From Centropus unirufus (lineage: Eukaryota > Chordata > Aves > Cuculiformes > Centropidae): 64,000 nt of DNA. The notes beneath the pieces are model-generated. The model was not told the DNA's origin. It saw nothing but the letters and a program-made list of their open reading frames with translations, and made no database searches. Below are positions 35,501-47,216 of the stretch, piece by piece. A program made the position numbers and the translations under genes. Location of the stretch: positions 375,057 to 439,056 of the forward strand of contig VYZI01000351.1 in the NCBI GenBank assembly GCA_013397695.1, in the 5' to 3' direction. How positions within the stretch are numbered: position 1 is the stretch's first letter; each line of letters starts with the position of its first letter.

Positions 35501-38500
35501 ACCTCGGTTTAACAACCCTTGTGTAAAGTTATTTGTGCGTATTACTTTGCAAGGACGTCTGTACTTCCCCTCCCACCTCTCTAAAGAACAGAAGAGCTCA
35601 AATTCACAAATGACATGTTTTGCTTACCAAGACCAACCCAGATTGTTCTGCTTCTCGTGAAAGTTTCTGTGTCTGAGTAGAGATGGGGTGATTGCCAGTT
35701 CAGAGATGGCTCTTGTCCAGCCAGGTCAAAGCACAGGCAGGGAAAATATGTGATACTAAAGCACAAAGCCTGTAGGGCTTACACTGATGCATTCAGGTTA
35801 GCACTGCTGAAATCTCTTCTCTGCAAATGGCAGACTCGGTCTTCCTTCTAAAGACGGAAGTAAGAGACTGCAGTGACAGCTGATTCAGATCCCAAGAGAC
35901 CAGTTTCAACAACAGCAGCTTCCTTTTGCTATATTGGAAGATATTCCGAGACCATCCCCATGCTCTCAGTTGTTTCCATAGGCAGTGGGTGTGGAAATGC
36001 CAGTCATAATAAATAGAGACAAGACTTGTCTTTTTCTGAATAGAATAAAAAAGAACTCTAGGTTAAATTTCTCAGTTTCAAAGCTGCAGGTCCAGTTGGT
36101 TTATGAATGTTTAATAGCCACATAAAGGTATTGGATCTGAATATTCAGTATATGTGTGTGTGTATATATATACACATATTTAATTTTTTTATTCTTTGAG
36201 CAAATGATGTCACAGTTAGGAAAGACTAGGCTGATTGTTCAAAAACACTGCTCACAGGCGCATTTGCTTCTTTGAGAGTTCCTTGTGTTACAGATCTCTC
36301 ACAGTCCTGTATACATGATCATGGTCATTAAGTGTGGCTGTTACTTATGTAGGGTTCAGATCTGCATCACATGATAATTTGCTGCCTCAGTTCACAATCT
36401 TAGTTGTCCATCGTGGACCCCTTAAACTATAAATTCCTTGTGGGCCAAACCTGTTGTGCATGCATTTGTATTGGGTTATGCAGACTTGGAGCATTATATA
36501 AGTAACAAAAGGACCTATACTTGCTGATTGCAAAAACTCGCCTCAGTCTCTTAAATTAGGGGCAGCAAAGGGAAAGGATGCTTGGTCAAAAAATAGCAGA
36601 AATGAAGGCAGCAGCGATTTTATACAGAGCTTAATTACACAGCTTTCCTGGATGTATTTTGGAATGTAAAATATATTTTCTTGACTTCTTTCTTCAGTCC
36701 TGTCCATTATCTAAGTTGGAAGGCGCAGTTATGCCTTCCTCCACCATCCAATGTGTAAGTCTAGAGCTATTAAGTGACTTCTGGGAGCACAAGAAAACGA
36801 CAGCTTTCCTTAAGATGCAATAAAGCAGCATAACAAGTGAATGAGAGGATATCTGTTTGGGAAAGTGTCTTTTCTTGGGAAGGAAAACATTCCAGTCTTT
36901 GTGTCTTTCCAACTGCTTTTTCGAAACTCTTTGAGGAAGGCTTAAATCCTGGCCAATGAAGTCTGAGCTTCATTAAATTGTTAATTCAAAAATCAGTGAT
37001 CCCTTTTATTCTGACATTGATTGTTACACATTCTTCGGATAAATGTAAACTGCCATTGACTGTTGGATGCCTTTTGAACAGGTCTGCAGGTCTTCTTGAT
37101 CCAGGAATGCTTGTGAATATTCAGCAGCCTTTGATCCGGGATGATGGAACTGTGCTCCTAGCTGCTGACTCCAAGGTATTTTCTTTTAGTTAAGTTCTGA
37201 ACATACATAGTTATTTGTTCATATTAGTTTACCTGTATGAATAGACAGAAGTAATTCTTGCTCTTGATAGGATGAGATTGGGCTAAGTCTGAAGATCTGT
37301 ATGAATGGAGCTAATAAACTGATCAACAGGAACATGATTTCTTTTCACAAAGATATTTTTGCATGAGGACACCACAGGTAGTTCCCCAGGATATATCAGC
37401 TATGGCTAGGATTGATCACTACAATAGGATCCAAAGGTCACTGTGGGCCATTGTTCTTCCTGCAGGTATTCAGGAGGAAGGCAAAGGTGTGTTACAGAGA
37501 AGGAATACAAAGATTAAAAATTGGAAAAAAATTCATCTAATGATATGGTTCTTTTTAGGCCGAAACAAGCCAGGGTGCTCTAGGAACACTAGCAAATGTT
37601 GTAACATCTCTTGCAAATCTCAGTGAGTCACTAAATAATGGAGACACTTCGGAAGTTCAACAAGAGGAGCAATCTGCAAGTGAGATCACACGGTATGTAT
37701 TTAGATTTGCCTCTGAGCGATTTTTGTTGTGAATGGTGTTCACCTTCACTCTGTTGAAGTAATTTGGCCTTGTGACACCAAACACAGTAGAGACTTCTCC
37801 CCATGTGGAAACACAGACCCAGTTCTTTAGAAATCCATGTTTGGCTGTTACCCTCTCGTGAAGAACTGTGTCCTGTGTTTAGAAATGTATTGTTCTGAAG
37901 TTAGATCAGATTTTATACTCGGAAAAATAATGGACAATGAGTTTGGGACCTTGAGAGACTCTGAGAATAGCAACTTGAGAGTTTTTAATGCTGGGGGTTT
38001 TTGTTGGGGTGTTTTGCTAGATGGGTTGAAGGGCAATATAAACCAGCACCATAGTAAAATAAGAAAAATACATAGCCTCAAAACTTGGCCATTGTTTCTC
38101 AAGTAGATTTCTAAGAGGAGTTTCACTTAAGTCTTATTTCAACTCTTCAGGTCAGGGAACTGATATTTAAAAATATTTAACACCGCAATCTCAATTTATG
38201 GCAACTTTGTACTCCAAAGCAGAAAAGAACCCACCGCCTCCAAAAAAACCTTTCTTGACAAAAATACTGGCAAAACATCAATATACTGTAATACTATCCA
38301 CTGGTATGAAATGGGAGCGCAGAATTCTCTTTAAGTCTAAGCCTTGTTATGATAAGGAGGGAATTTGCCTTATTTCAGCAATGGCGCAGCCACAGCTTGT
38401 GTATAAAGGAGTCCAGGGACCAGTCTCTCTTGTTTTACTGCTGTAAGGTTTCAGGGGCTCTCTCTGTGCTGTGAGGTCGCTGTCTGGCTGTATTGCATCT

Positions 38501-41500
38501 AAAGGGGAAGTAAATTCAGGAATGTTGCCTAGCAGAGAACAACACCCTTTTCCACTGCTCCAAGAAAGTTGACATCAAGGACAGGCACTGCAGGATATTT
38601 TCCAGAGTGCATCTGGTCTGTAAGCCTCACATGTTCTGTTAAACATTGCAAGGTGAGAAGGAGGGGATGGTGATTGCTAAGGGCAAGAGATCCCTTTACT
38701 AGTACAAATACTAGCATAAAGCTGTTTAGAGCAGGATTTACAGTAGCAAAGAGTTCCCCTGTTAGAGTGGAAATCCCTTACCAGTGTTATAGGGGCAGGT
38801 CCATCCCTTTTATTTAAGCCCAGAGAGTGCAGGGGTCACGTTGTAATGAAAACCCTGGCCTTGTGTCTTAGCATAGATGGCTCCTGTAAACTTTACCTCT
38901 AAGTGGAATGCTTTGTAGTGTTTAACGACTGTGAACTTTTTTACGATGTAAGGAAGGCCTCTCTCCTCTCTCATTGTTTATTACTTTTTTTCAGGGCATT
39001 TGATACTTTGGCTAAAGCACTTAATACCACAGACGGTACAGCAGCTCATAACTTGGCAGATGGAATGGATCCTACAGGAGGAGGGAATATTCATGTAATC
39101 AGTAGAGATCAGTCAACACCAATTATTGAAGTGGAAGGACCCCTACTTACAGATACACACGTCACATTTAAGGTGTGTGCTTGATTAAACATGTTACTTA
39201 ACAAACCAACTCTTAAGACAGAACCTAAAATTACTTAGGTTTTCTTCTCCCATTGCAGATATTTAGATTTCAGATTTTATTCTGTTTCTTTTTTTAAAAG
39301 GCTTTAAAAGATCTTTATAGCATTCCTCTGTGGAATACCACGATGTAATTTATAGATTGAATTATTATTAAATAAATAATAAAGCAATTTAACAGAAACT
39401 TTTGAGCTCTCTCCTACGTTGTTTCTTGTCTCCTATTCTGCTTTTGCATCCCTTGCCAGTACTAATGAGTTTTGGTACAGTTTTCCTCTGATTTCTTGTC
39501 ACAGAGTTGCTTATGCCAGCCTGTGAGAGTAGTTTGACGGTGTTCTCTGTTATTTCATCAATACTAAGATTGGTTTATGTCTGACCCCTGTATATCATAC
39601 TGTGCTGTTACTTTTTGCAGCTGACAATGCCCAGTCCGATGCCCGAGTACCTTAACGTGCACTACATCTGTGAGTCAGCATCGCGACTGCTCTTCCTCTC
39701 CATGCACTGGGCGAGGTCCATACCAGCATTTCAAGCTCTTGGGTAAATGGACACCTTCTGAACTGTTGGCTTTCTAATTAATTTAAGCACTGTTCTGAAC
39801 ACTCATCAGCTATTTTGAATTATTTAATGATAATAATTTTTAATGAATTCTTTAAATGCGTGAAGACTGTTGCAATATTCTCCCTTTTGAGGAATTAAAT
39901 AGAAGATGGCAGAGGAGGGGATAACTGCAATATCTGATGTGATTACAGAAGCTAAAACCAACTCAAAAGCAAGCAGTTAATTTGTAGCAATAAATCTGGG
40001 TAAAGAACTGGTGAGCATCATTATACAGATACCCTGAACGGTTTTCCTATAGTCGGCCTACCTTTTCTTTTTGCTTTTTTAAATACTTTTAACATGGTAA
40101 TACATGTTTTTTAGTAATGTGCTTTGCAGTACGTTAATTCTTATTAATTGTTCTACTTAACATAATTACACTTAGAGTAATGCCAACCTGATATGAAAAC
40201 TATTTGGATATGAAGCTGTATGGTTTTCCGTTGTCCGTAGGCAGGACTGCAACACCAGCCTCGTGCGAGCCTGCTGGAACGAGCTCTTCACCCTGGGCCT
40301 GGCGCAGTGCGCGCAGGTGATGAGCCTGTCCACCATCCTAGCAGCTATCGTCAACCACCTCCAGAACAGCATCCAGGAAGGTATGTTTGCAGAGTGGTGT
40401 TCTTATGTGTTCAGTCCTGTCAGCACCACAGGGACATTGGGAGAACATTTCTCATGAGGTTCTCTCATCAGTGGCAGAGTTGTGCCTGGATCCAGGGTAA
40501 GGAGAAGCCTTCTCTTGCATTATAACCTTTCCCCTGGTGATCTGGAGCTGTGCTGCACTGAGCTCGCAGAGATCTCTGGAGGGCGAAAGTGTCAATAGAA
40601 GAAATGCGGGTAAGGCTGGAGGATGTATTCTCCTGTCTTCTACACCTGGCAGTACAGATAAAGACGAATACATCCTGATGCTGGCTGTGCTCACAGAGCT
40701 TTCCTCCTTTCCAGGTGTAATTTTTTTTCCTCTTAGAACAATGTTATCTTCCAAACCACACCAATGTTTTTTCCTACCAGAACTTTCCTCCTCCTCCTTG
40801 CAGTATAAAACGAGAGCATTTGCGAAGAATCACAGCAAGAATATTCTTATAAGTCTAGTTGTTTTGGATACTGCTATAATCCAGTAATGGTTAATGGATT
40901 TTTAAGTACCCTCTGAAGCATTAAGCAACTTTTCTTGACACTTCTAAGAAAATATATGCAATTTTATTTTTTAATTCAGTGTTGGCCTGTTGGTAATGAT
41001 GACCATACCTGGAATGCATGATAATCTGTGATGGTTGCTTTTTTGTCATTCTTCTCTTTGAGGATGCTCCCAATCAATAAGATAGATTAGTGTGAAAATT
41101 ATAATCCATTTTTAATAGGTGGAAAAAAAAATACTAGCATCTTTAAACTGTGCAAACACAGGATCTTACATGAAAGCTAGTTTAAATGGGAATTAAAAGG
41201 AGTTACAGAATACTGTATTTGATATCAATTTGCTTGATGAGTTTTGTGGCACCATTATTGTGCACACAGCAAAAACTGGAAAACAGGCTTTTACTAATGA
41301 GAGCAAAACTGGATTGTGGAACTATAAATGTACAAACGTGGATAGTCTGGAAAAAAATGTGTAATATCCTTCAGTCCTAGTAAAGTGTGCATGTTTTAAT
41401 CTACTTTATTAGCTTCATTATGATAAAGTAACATAGAAATTTGATTCTTGTATGGATAATATGCATGTATGAGTATGGGAGGGTTCTTATTCCTTGGAAC

Positions 41501-44500
41501 TTAAGACTGCCTGGACAGACAGAGTGCTGCTCCTTTCCTGCACAGAGAGAGAGGGGCGAGTTTAAAAGACCAATAGGGAAATGTGCATATTGTATGCTCT
41601 GCACAGAGTTAGGCATTTAATGACACCTCTGTCAGAATAGATGGAGCTGTTGATCCCACCTACACCCCAGAGAATGAGTTAGTGGAGTAGTGAATAGTGT
41701 GGCTGTTACAGCCTTAAGCTGGGTCCACTTCTGTCCCTGTGTCTCAAAAAAGCAAACAATAAATGTGTTCTACAACCTGTATTTCCAGTCGTTCCGTGTG
41801 ACCTGAGACTGGCCAAGAAAAATATTTCTTTTATTAGCATCTGTTGATTCATTTATCTCTTCTTCAGTGTTATCATGTGATGTTGTCTATTATATAAAAT
41901 TCAAATCAAAGTGAAGAAACTTTATCTAGGAAGCATTTTAGTCATGAAGCTGTTTGGAAACTCTGGAATTCAAGTCCACTTTTCCTGAGTATTTCTGCAC
42001 CATGTTTACCACTTAGTATAGAAATAAAAACGTTACATCATGTCTGTCTTAATCCATCTCCAGTAACTAAAAAGTCATGTTGTGATTCATGTATTTTAGA
42101 AATGTAACTGTGCTTTCTTTCTTACTTCAAGATCTTGTGCAAAAAATGTTTCTTCAGTTCAATCTTTTTATTGTGGTTTCAGAAAATATGCAAAGCAATC
42201 ATAAATTTCATCAGAGATTGAGTTTAAGGCACACGAGTCTAAGGAGTCACACTATTAGCTGTACAGGCAAAGGTAAAATATTTACATTATAACAATATGA
42301 AATATTAGCATTAGAGATCACTACCGAAATAAAATTATTCTAATGTGTTTCTCAGGAAGAAGTTTGTAAAATCCTTTGTAAACTGATTTCTCTCTGAAGT
42401 TTGATCATAGCAATTAGTTATTCATAGGAATTCAAAGATTTGTCTTAATGTCATCTCTGAGGTTTTCATTCTTTGACTGGTCTGCAGATGTGCAGCCAGA
42501 GGGAAAGGATAGTTACCAGAATTGGAAGCCTTCCTCTCCCTGGCTGAGCAGCCAATACCCACGGTTAGTAGATATCTATTTTTAAATCAACATTTTAAGA
42601 AGGAATATGAAGGCAACAAAGGAACGTGATGTTTCAAACACTGGCAGATCTGTGTATTTGTACTGGAGTGAATTGACCCCATTGGAAGGATAGAGGACTT
42701 TACCCCAGTGAAGGAGAAATTCACCTCTAAAAGTGCAGCTAGAGGAAGAAGTACCACTGGGATTAGCGCTCTTGCAGTTTCTTCACCTCTGGAAACCCTT
42801 CCTCAGTACTGCTTGGGGTTAAAATCAGGATTGCACGATGGCATTTGTTTTGTGCTTCTGTTTGTCCTCACTGTCACTGTAGCCACTTGGAAAATAACTT
42901 GCCGTAATCTGAGAGACCCTGCTCAGAGTTGTACATCACTGGAGTAAGATTGGTGGCGCTGATTATGCTGGACTGGTAAAATTATGCAAAAGAGTTATCA
43001 TTCTGTTTTCTAGCCCCATTTCTGACTCAGCTCTATAATTCATCGCTTCCATAATCATTCAGGCCATCCCTGTTTGTTATGTGGTTTTGAGATAGCAAAT
43101 GGCAGAGAAGATTTTGCTGCTTCAATTGTTTTATAAAAGGTTGGTTGCTACCTCAGATGTACTCAAGCTCACATGACAAAGTAAGCAATCTCTTCTTGTA
43201 GATAAACTTTCTGGAGACAGAATAAAGCAAGTCATGGAACACATCTGGAAACTTCAGGAGTTCTGTAACAGCATGGCCAAGCTCGATATTGATGGATATG
43301 AATATGCCTACCTTAAAGCTATAGTGCTCTTTAGCCCTGGTAAGGAATCCAGTAACGGTATAGTTTTAAATAATAAGCATTCATATGTTAATGTTTTGGT
43401 AAGATTTTTAACAGATGTTTTGAGATTAGGCTGATCTGTTAAGCTGCAGATAACAATAATTGTTCTGTAATGCTTTATCACATATAATATGTGTTTTAAT
43501 AACTTTGGAGCAAAATTATCATGTTACTTACAATTCCAATATATCAAGTATTTCCCGTTCACACACCTTAGAAAACTGGACTCTGACGTTCAGCTGAGTA
43601 TCCACGAGTCATGAGTTATCTGAGATGTGTACCAGCATCAGTAATGAAGTAAATGGCAGGAAGGATTACAGGAAATATATTCTCACAGTTACAGAAAGAA
43701 ATTGGCTATATTTTTTATATTTTTCTGCATTCATAAGAGGGTTTGCTGAAATACGAGCAGAAATGCTGCTGCATTTTATATGGAACTGCCACAAGATCTC
43801 CAAAACTAAACTAGACAGTGTGTCTTCCATTTGTTACCAAAATTAAATGAGAGCAGATGAACACTGTTGGAGATATGAGGATTTACTAAAAGATGACATT
43901 TGAGATATTCTAGAAAAAGAAGGTAAGGACATTAAAGAAACTGGAAGTGATAGTCTCTTCAGCACAGGTGGTGAAGTGTTGGTAGGACACAGAAAGGTTA
44001 AACTAAAACTGCTGACAGGCTGAGGGGAAGGGAAGATCTTACTCAGGAATGTGCAGTTTTTACTTTAGTTTTGAATTGAACAAAAGGGGTTATCAAGGTG
44101 TCTGGGGGAGGTTGTTGCACTGATGTTATTTTTCTGTTTATAATAAAACTCAGTTCATTTAGAAGACATTGGTGTCCTAAAAGTTGCCTTTGAATTTTTT
44201 TTGCAGAATGTACCATTTGGGCTGGGTTTGTTGGGGTTTGTATTCAAGGTGGAGGAGCAAGAAAATCCAAACTCAAGCTGGCTCTTCCCTGTTTCAAGGA
44301 AAGAGCGATTTGAACACAACATAAAAGATACCTGGGCATAGTCAGATATGTGGTATTTTCTGGGTTTTTCTGATCACATGGCTGTCTTTGGGGACTGAAC
44401 CATCTGGAAATAAAACGTGAGACAGCCTTGGGAAAGCAAGAGTTTGATCTGTCAAGAAAAGAAGCCAAGGTACTGCTCAGTCAATGTAGTTGGGCAAACA

Positions 44501-47216
44501 CATTGAAAAGACAAGGGTAGGAATGTAAACCAGGAGTATCCTTGCCTGTTACCTAAAGGCTTAATCTTTTTTCCACTTCCTTGTGGATACACAGAGCTAT
44601 AGAGAGGAAAATGAGCAAGCTAATTCTAAAGCTAGGAAGCAAATGTTCAATTGAGTGGTTTCCTTTATACAGCCGATCGTGTTCAACATCACAAGAGAAA
44701 TATTTAAATGAAATTAAATGCACGCATCTTCTAACTACATATATTTCGTAATGTATAGGGAAACAATCGACATACAGAAATGTTTTGTTTCTTTAGATCA
44801 CCCTGGTCTGTCCAGTTCAACCCAAATAGAAAAATTCCAGGAGAAGGCACAGATGGAATTGCAGGACTATGTACAAAAAACCTATCCAGAAGATACCTAT
44901 AGGTATTTATTGTTTCTAGTACCCAAAGTCATGTTGTGGGAGAAAAGCTGGCAAAAATGCAAAATAACATCATTGGTGTAAAAATTTCCTTTCTGACATC
45001 CTTTCTTCTTTCATTATTAATGAGGAAGAACTAGAACCTTGTTCATAAAAGCAAGCAGGTTTGTTTAAAGATGAGCAGAAGCCAGAACAGCTGTCGGATT
45101 TCTTTCACTTGCATTAAACTTGAATATGTTGTCTTTTTTGCATTCTTTTTTTTTATGTTGTCAGTCTCATTGCCATGTTTAGAAAAGCAAAACAGATGTT
45201 CTTAGAAGTCTCAAGAATAACTGCCTCCAACTTCTTTAATTCAAACTGCCTTGTTTTTCAAGTTAGTTGTCAAAGAGGCTTGAGATCATAAAAGGTGATT
45301 ATAGTTCTTTGAATGTTGTGTTGAATATGCAGAAAAATATTAAAACTGCAGTTTATAAACTTTGGAACAAGAGGATTACATGTGGCAAACAGTAACCAAC
45401 TCTTAAGTCTCTGTTTATAAGAAATTCTTACATTCTACTTATTTTCTTTGGTTTGGGGTTTTTTTTTTCATTCCCAAGGAGTTGACTTTGAAAGTATCTA
45501 ACTTGGTTTTTCATCTCCAAACTGTTCCTGTTTCTTACTTCCTAGAAATAATGATCCTGTTTTTCAGTAATTTCCATCAAAGCCACTTTAAATTCCATCA
45601 GCACTTATTCTCTGCGGTACAGGGAAGCTCTAACTTTTGTCTAAATGTATCCTAGAATGTGCTCTCCCCTACTCTGAAAAGTAGCCCCGTGTAATGAAGC
45701 GTGGTAGCCCCGTACACTTAAGCAAAGCCTGAGGGTAGGGTAACTTAACCAAAGCAACACAAAAAAGCGTGTAAAACTGGTTTCTGCACTGATCTTACAG
45801 AGTTAATATTGTGTGGGGCAACAGAAAGGGCATCAGGATTACAGTTAGGTGCAGTAAAAGTGTGATTCTTTACTTCAGAAATTCCTCAAATCCCACATCC
45901 TTTTCCTGTGTGCAATGCAGTCATTCGGGTTTGATGTGCAAGAGCTGGATCTCTGCCATAAAAAGAAATGTACGTTTTGTTCCCTATATTTCTCTTCGTA
46001 GTGGCTCAGTGAAGGAAATCAGAGTTGCATTTCCCATGTCCTGTATTGTAAATGGTGTTGCCTCTAACCCGATGCTCACCCATAGGGGAGTTTGGAGTAC
46101 AGTTTTGGATTATTGCTGAGCAGCTGAATGCTGGCACAATTTGAGATAGAAGCACAAATGTAACAGTTCTCACAGAAACAGCAGCCCGGCTTGAATCATT
46201 CTGCAATTTTCCCCTAGAATTTTGCAGATGTGGTGTATTAGCATAAAGGCCCTTCCATATTTTCTCTATAGCTATTCCAGCATTTTCCAGAGGCCTTGTT
46301 TAGTGCTCACTAAGGTTTGCTGTTATATGGCTCTAGTTCAGAAAATGTATTTATTCTGGCACTTGTGATTTACATCTGTAGTATAAACTCAGCAGACGGG
46401 CCTTCCGCAATGTCCTAAATTTCCAGTGCCTTGAGAGTCCAGAAATTTAAGACAATTGCTTCATTATATTGGATGTCGCTTAAGATCCTGGTACATATAA
46501 CCCCACGGGTATGAGTAACAGTGCATCCCTCCAAATCCTCTCTCCCATCAGATGCAGATTCTCCTCTTTCCTTTTATCCAGGGACATATCTAGTCCCTTT
46601 CTGGCTATCTGGTTTGTCATTAAGTTGCTAGGCAACCGAGAACTATGCTGATGATGGTTTAAATTTTAATTAAGCCTTTTACTCTTAGAACTGGGCAAAT
46701 GTATGAATATTAGTCTCAGCATTGTCCTGAACTGTGAAGTGCTTCCAGAGCAGGGAATTTCAAAAGCAGACCAGGAGAACTGTGTCTGTACATGCTCATT
46801 GTAGCTACAAAAGGCACTAAGATGTCCTTTTCACTGGAAAACCACCAAGCAAGATGGTGGGTTTTCATTTCACTTGCAGGAAAGAGAAAAAATCATTCTT
46901 TGGTAGCTCAGTTAGCTTTAATTGCCTCTTTGCTCCCATTCATGAATTATGATGATAATAAAAGCAGATTCAGCTCTTAAGCCATAAAGTGCATTAAACT
47001 GGTATTACATGTATTTATAATCCCCTGAACTTCTTTTTCAGGCTAGCCCGAATCCTGGTTCGCCTGCCAGCACTCAGGCTGATGAGCTCTAGCATTACTG
47101 AGGAACTGTTTTTTACTGGTCTCATTGGAAACGTTCCCATTGACAGCATCATCCCTTACATTCTCAAAATGGAAACAGCAGAATATAACGGTCAAATAAC
47201 TGGCACGTCTGCATAG
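20433..47216 (+). CDS. NR2C2: NR2C2 (testicular receptor 4, TR4), complete coding region
   Basis: Orphan nuclear receptor that binds AGGTCA direct repeats in the nucleus as homodimer or with NR2C1. The ATG at 20457 has a good context (TTCACCATGG). Fourteen coding exons: 20457-20516, 29598-29708, 30623-30823, 31957-32059, 33058-33237, 35347-35494, 37082-37175, 37559-37692, 38995-39172, 39621-39742, 40241-40380, 43202-43339, 44797-44902, 47042-47216. All junctions are GT-AG and phase-consistent, giving 629 residues and TAG at 47214-47216. Zinc finger 1 uses C150, C153, C167, C170; finger 2 uses C186, C192, C202, C205; the P-box is CEGCKGFFKR. The ligand-binding domain fills about residues 390-620, with LTMPSPMPEYLNVHYICESA and the helix with LFLSMHWARSIPAF. 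From MTSPSQRIQ (Met34) to the end is 596 residues, the human length I recall. The 33 residues before it form an N-terminal extension. It ends GTSA, where I recall GASL in human. Confidence 0.96.
20517..29597 (+). other. NR2C2 first coding intron, 9.1 kb
   Basis: The longest intron in the window, between the start-codon exon and the exon holding the alternative downstream Met. AT-rich; I recognise no exon or intact repeat in it. A second promoter for the short isoform could lie here, but there is no CpG-rich stretch that would mark one. Confidence 0.7.
29598..29708 (+). CDS. NR2C2: NR2C2 exon 2 of coding region
   Basis: Reads VQTVQASLSESPV, then MTSPSQRIQIISTDSSVASP and QRIQ; 37 codons, phase 0 to 0. 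It contains the internal Met that starts the shorter mammalian isoform. A CR1 fragment lies about 60 bases downstream of the donor. Confidence 0.95.
29770..30200 (+). repeat. CR1 LINE 3' fragment in NR2C2 intron
   Basis: Sense-orientation CR1 end with 'ttcaccttggagaaggcgga', 'tgatagggcacaaggagatg', 'ctggaacaggcttcccaggg', 'ccccttccaactcaaggc' and the terminal 'ttgattctatgaa'. 5'-truncated and without an intact frame. Confidence 0.88.
30623..30823 (+). CDS. NR2C2: NR2C2 N-terminal domain exon
   Basis: 67 codons beginning IVTDQQTGQKIQIVTAVDS and ending NIVPGRIQ, the A/B region upstream of the DNA-binding domain. Phase 0 to 0; donor GTAAAT. Confidence 0.97.
31957..32059 (+). CDS. NR2C2: NR2C2 exon: start of DNA-binding domain
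   Basis: Reads IVTDSASVERLLGKADVQRP, then QVVEYCVVCGDKASG; gives the first two cysteines of zinc finger 1. Phase 0 to 1, donor GTAAGG. Confidence 0.97.
32060..33057 (+). other. NR2C2 intron inside the DNA-binding domain
   Basis: Splits zinc finger 1 after CVVCGDKASG, the conserved intron position of the NR2 class as I remember it. It ends in a short ATGTGTGTATATATATATG run (33031-33049) directly before the TTTCCTAG acceptor. Nothing else recognised. Confidence 0.7.
33058..33237 (+). CDS. NR2C2: NR2C2 exon: bulk of DNA-binding domain
   Basis: Reads RHYGAVSCEGCKGFFKRSVR, then KNLTYSCRSNQDCIINKHHR and NRCQFCRLKKCLEMGMKME. It contains the P-box, the rest of finger 1 and all of finger 2. A (TG/TA)n tract lies directly before the acceptor. 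Phase 1 to 1. Confidence 0.98.
33238..35346 (+). other. NR2C2 intron after the DNA-binding domain
   Basis: About 2.1 kb, AT-rich, with poly-T runs near 33613-33630 and 34345-34360. No exon or recognisable repeat seen. Confidence 0.65.
35347..35494 (+). CDS. NR2C2: NR2C2 hinge exon
   Basis: Reads SVQSERKPFDVQREKPTNCA, then ASTEKIYIRKDLRSPLIATP and TFVADKDGTR; the hinge after the DNA-binding domain. Phase 1 to 2. Confidence 0.97.
36149..36180. repeat. Short (TG)n(TA)n microsatellite
   Basis: A TATGTGTGTGTGTATATATA-type tract followed by TACACATA, partly self-complementary, in an NR2C2 intron. Confidence 0.8.
37082..37175 (+). CDS. NR2C2: NR2C2 hinge exon 2
   Basis: Reads SAGLLDPGMLVNIQQPLIRD, then DGTVLLAADSK. 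Phase 2 to 0, with a weak GTATTT donor. Confidence 0.95.
37559..37692 (+). CDS. NR2C2: NR2C2 hinge exon 3
   Basis: Reads AETSQGALGTLANVVTSLAN, then LSESLNNGDTSEVQQEEQSA and SEITR. Phase 0 to 2, donor GTATGT. Confidence 0.97.
38995..39172 (+). CDS. NR2C2: NR2C2 exon leading into ligand-binding domain
   Basis: Reads AFDTLAKALNTTDGTAAHNL, ends IIEVEGPLLTDTHVTFK; phase 2 to 0. The acidic and serine-rich part (TTDGTAAHNLADGMDPTGGG) is where the family varies most. Confidence 0.97.
39621..39742 (+). CDS. NR2C2: NR2C2 ligand-binding domain exon 1
   Basis: Reads LTMPSPMPEYLNVHYICESA, then SRLLFLSMHWARSIPAFQAL: the nuclear-receptor signature helix 3 to 5 region. Phase 0 to 2. Confidence 0.98.
40241..40380 (+). 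CDS. NR2C2: NR2C2 ligand-binding domain exon 2
   Basis: Reads QDCNTSLVRACWNELFTLGL, then AQCAQVMSLSTILAAIVNHL and QNSIQE. Phase 2 to 1, donor GTATGT. Its base composition is clearly more GC-rich than the introns around it. Confidence 0.98.
43202..43339 (+). CDS. NR2C2: NR2C2 ligand-binding domain exon 3
   Basis: Reads DKLSGDRIKQVMEHIWKLQE, then FCNSMAKLDIDGYEYAYLKA and IVLFSP. Phase 1 to 1, donor GTAAGG. Confidence 0.98.
44797..44902 (+). CDS. NR2C2: NR2C2 ligand-binding domain exon 4
   Basis: Reads DHPGLSSSTQIEKFQEKAQM, then ELQDYVQKTYPEDTYR. Phase 1 to 2, with a weak GTATTT donor. Confidence 0.97.
47042..47216 (+). CDS. NR2C2: NR2C2 terminal coding exon
   Basis: Reads LARILVRLPALRLMSSSITE, then ELFFTGLIGNVPIDSIIPYI and LKMETAEYNGQITGTSA, then TAG. 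The ELFFTGLIG and IPYILKME elements form helices 11-12 and the AF-2 end. Confidence 0.97.
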
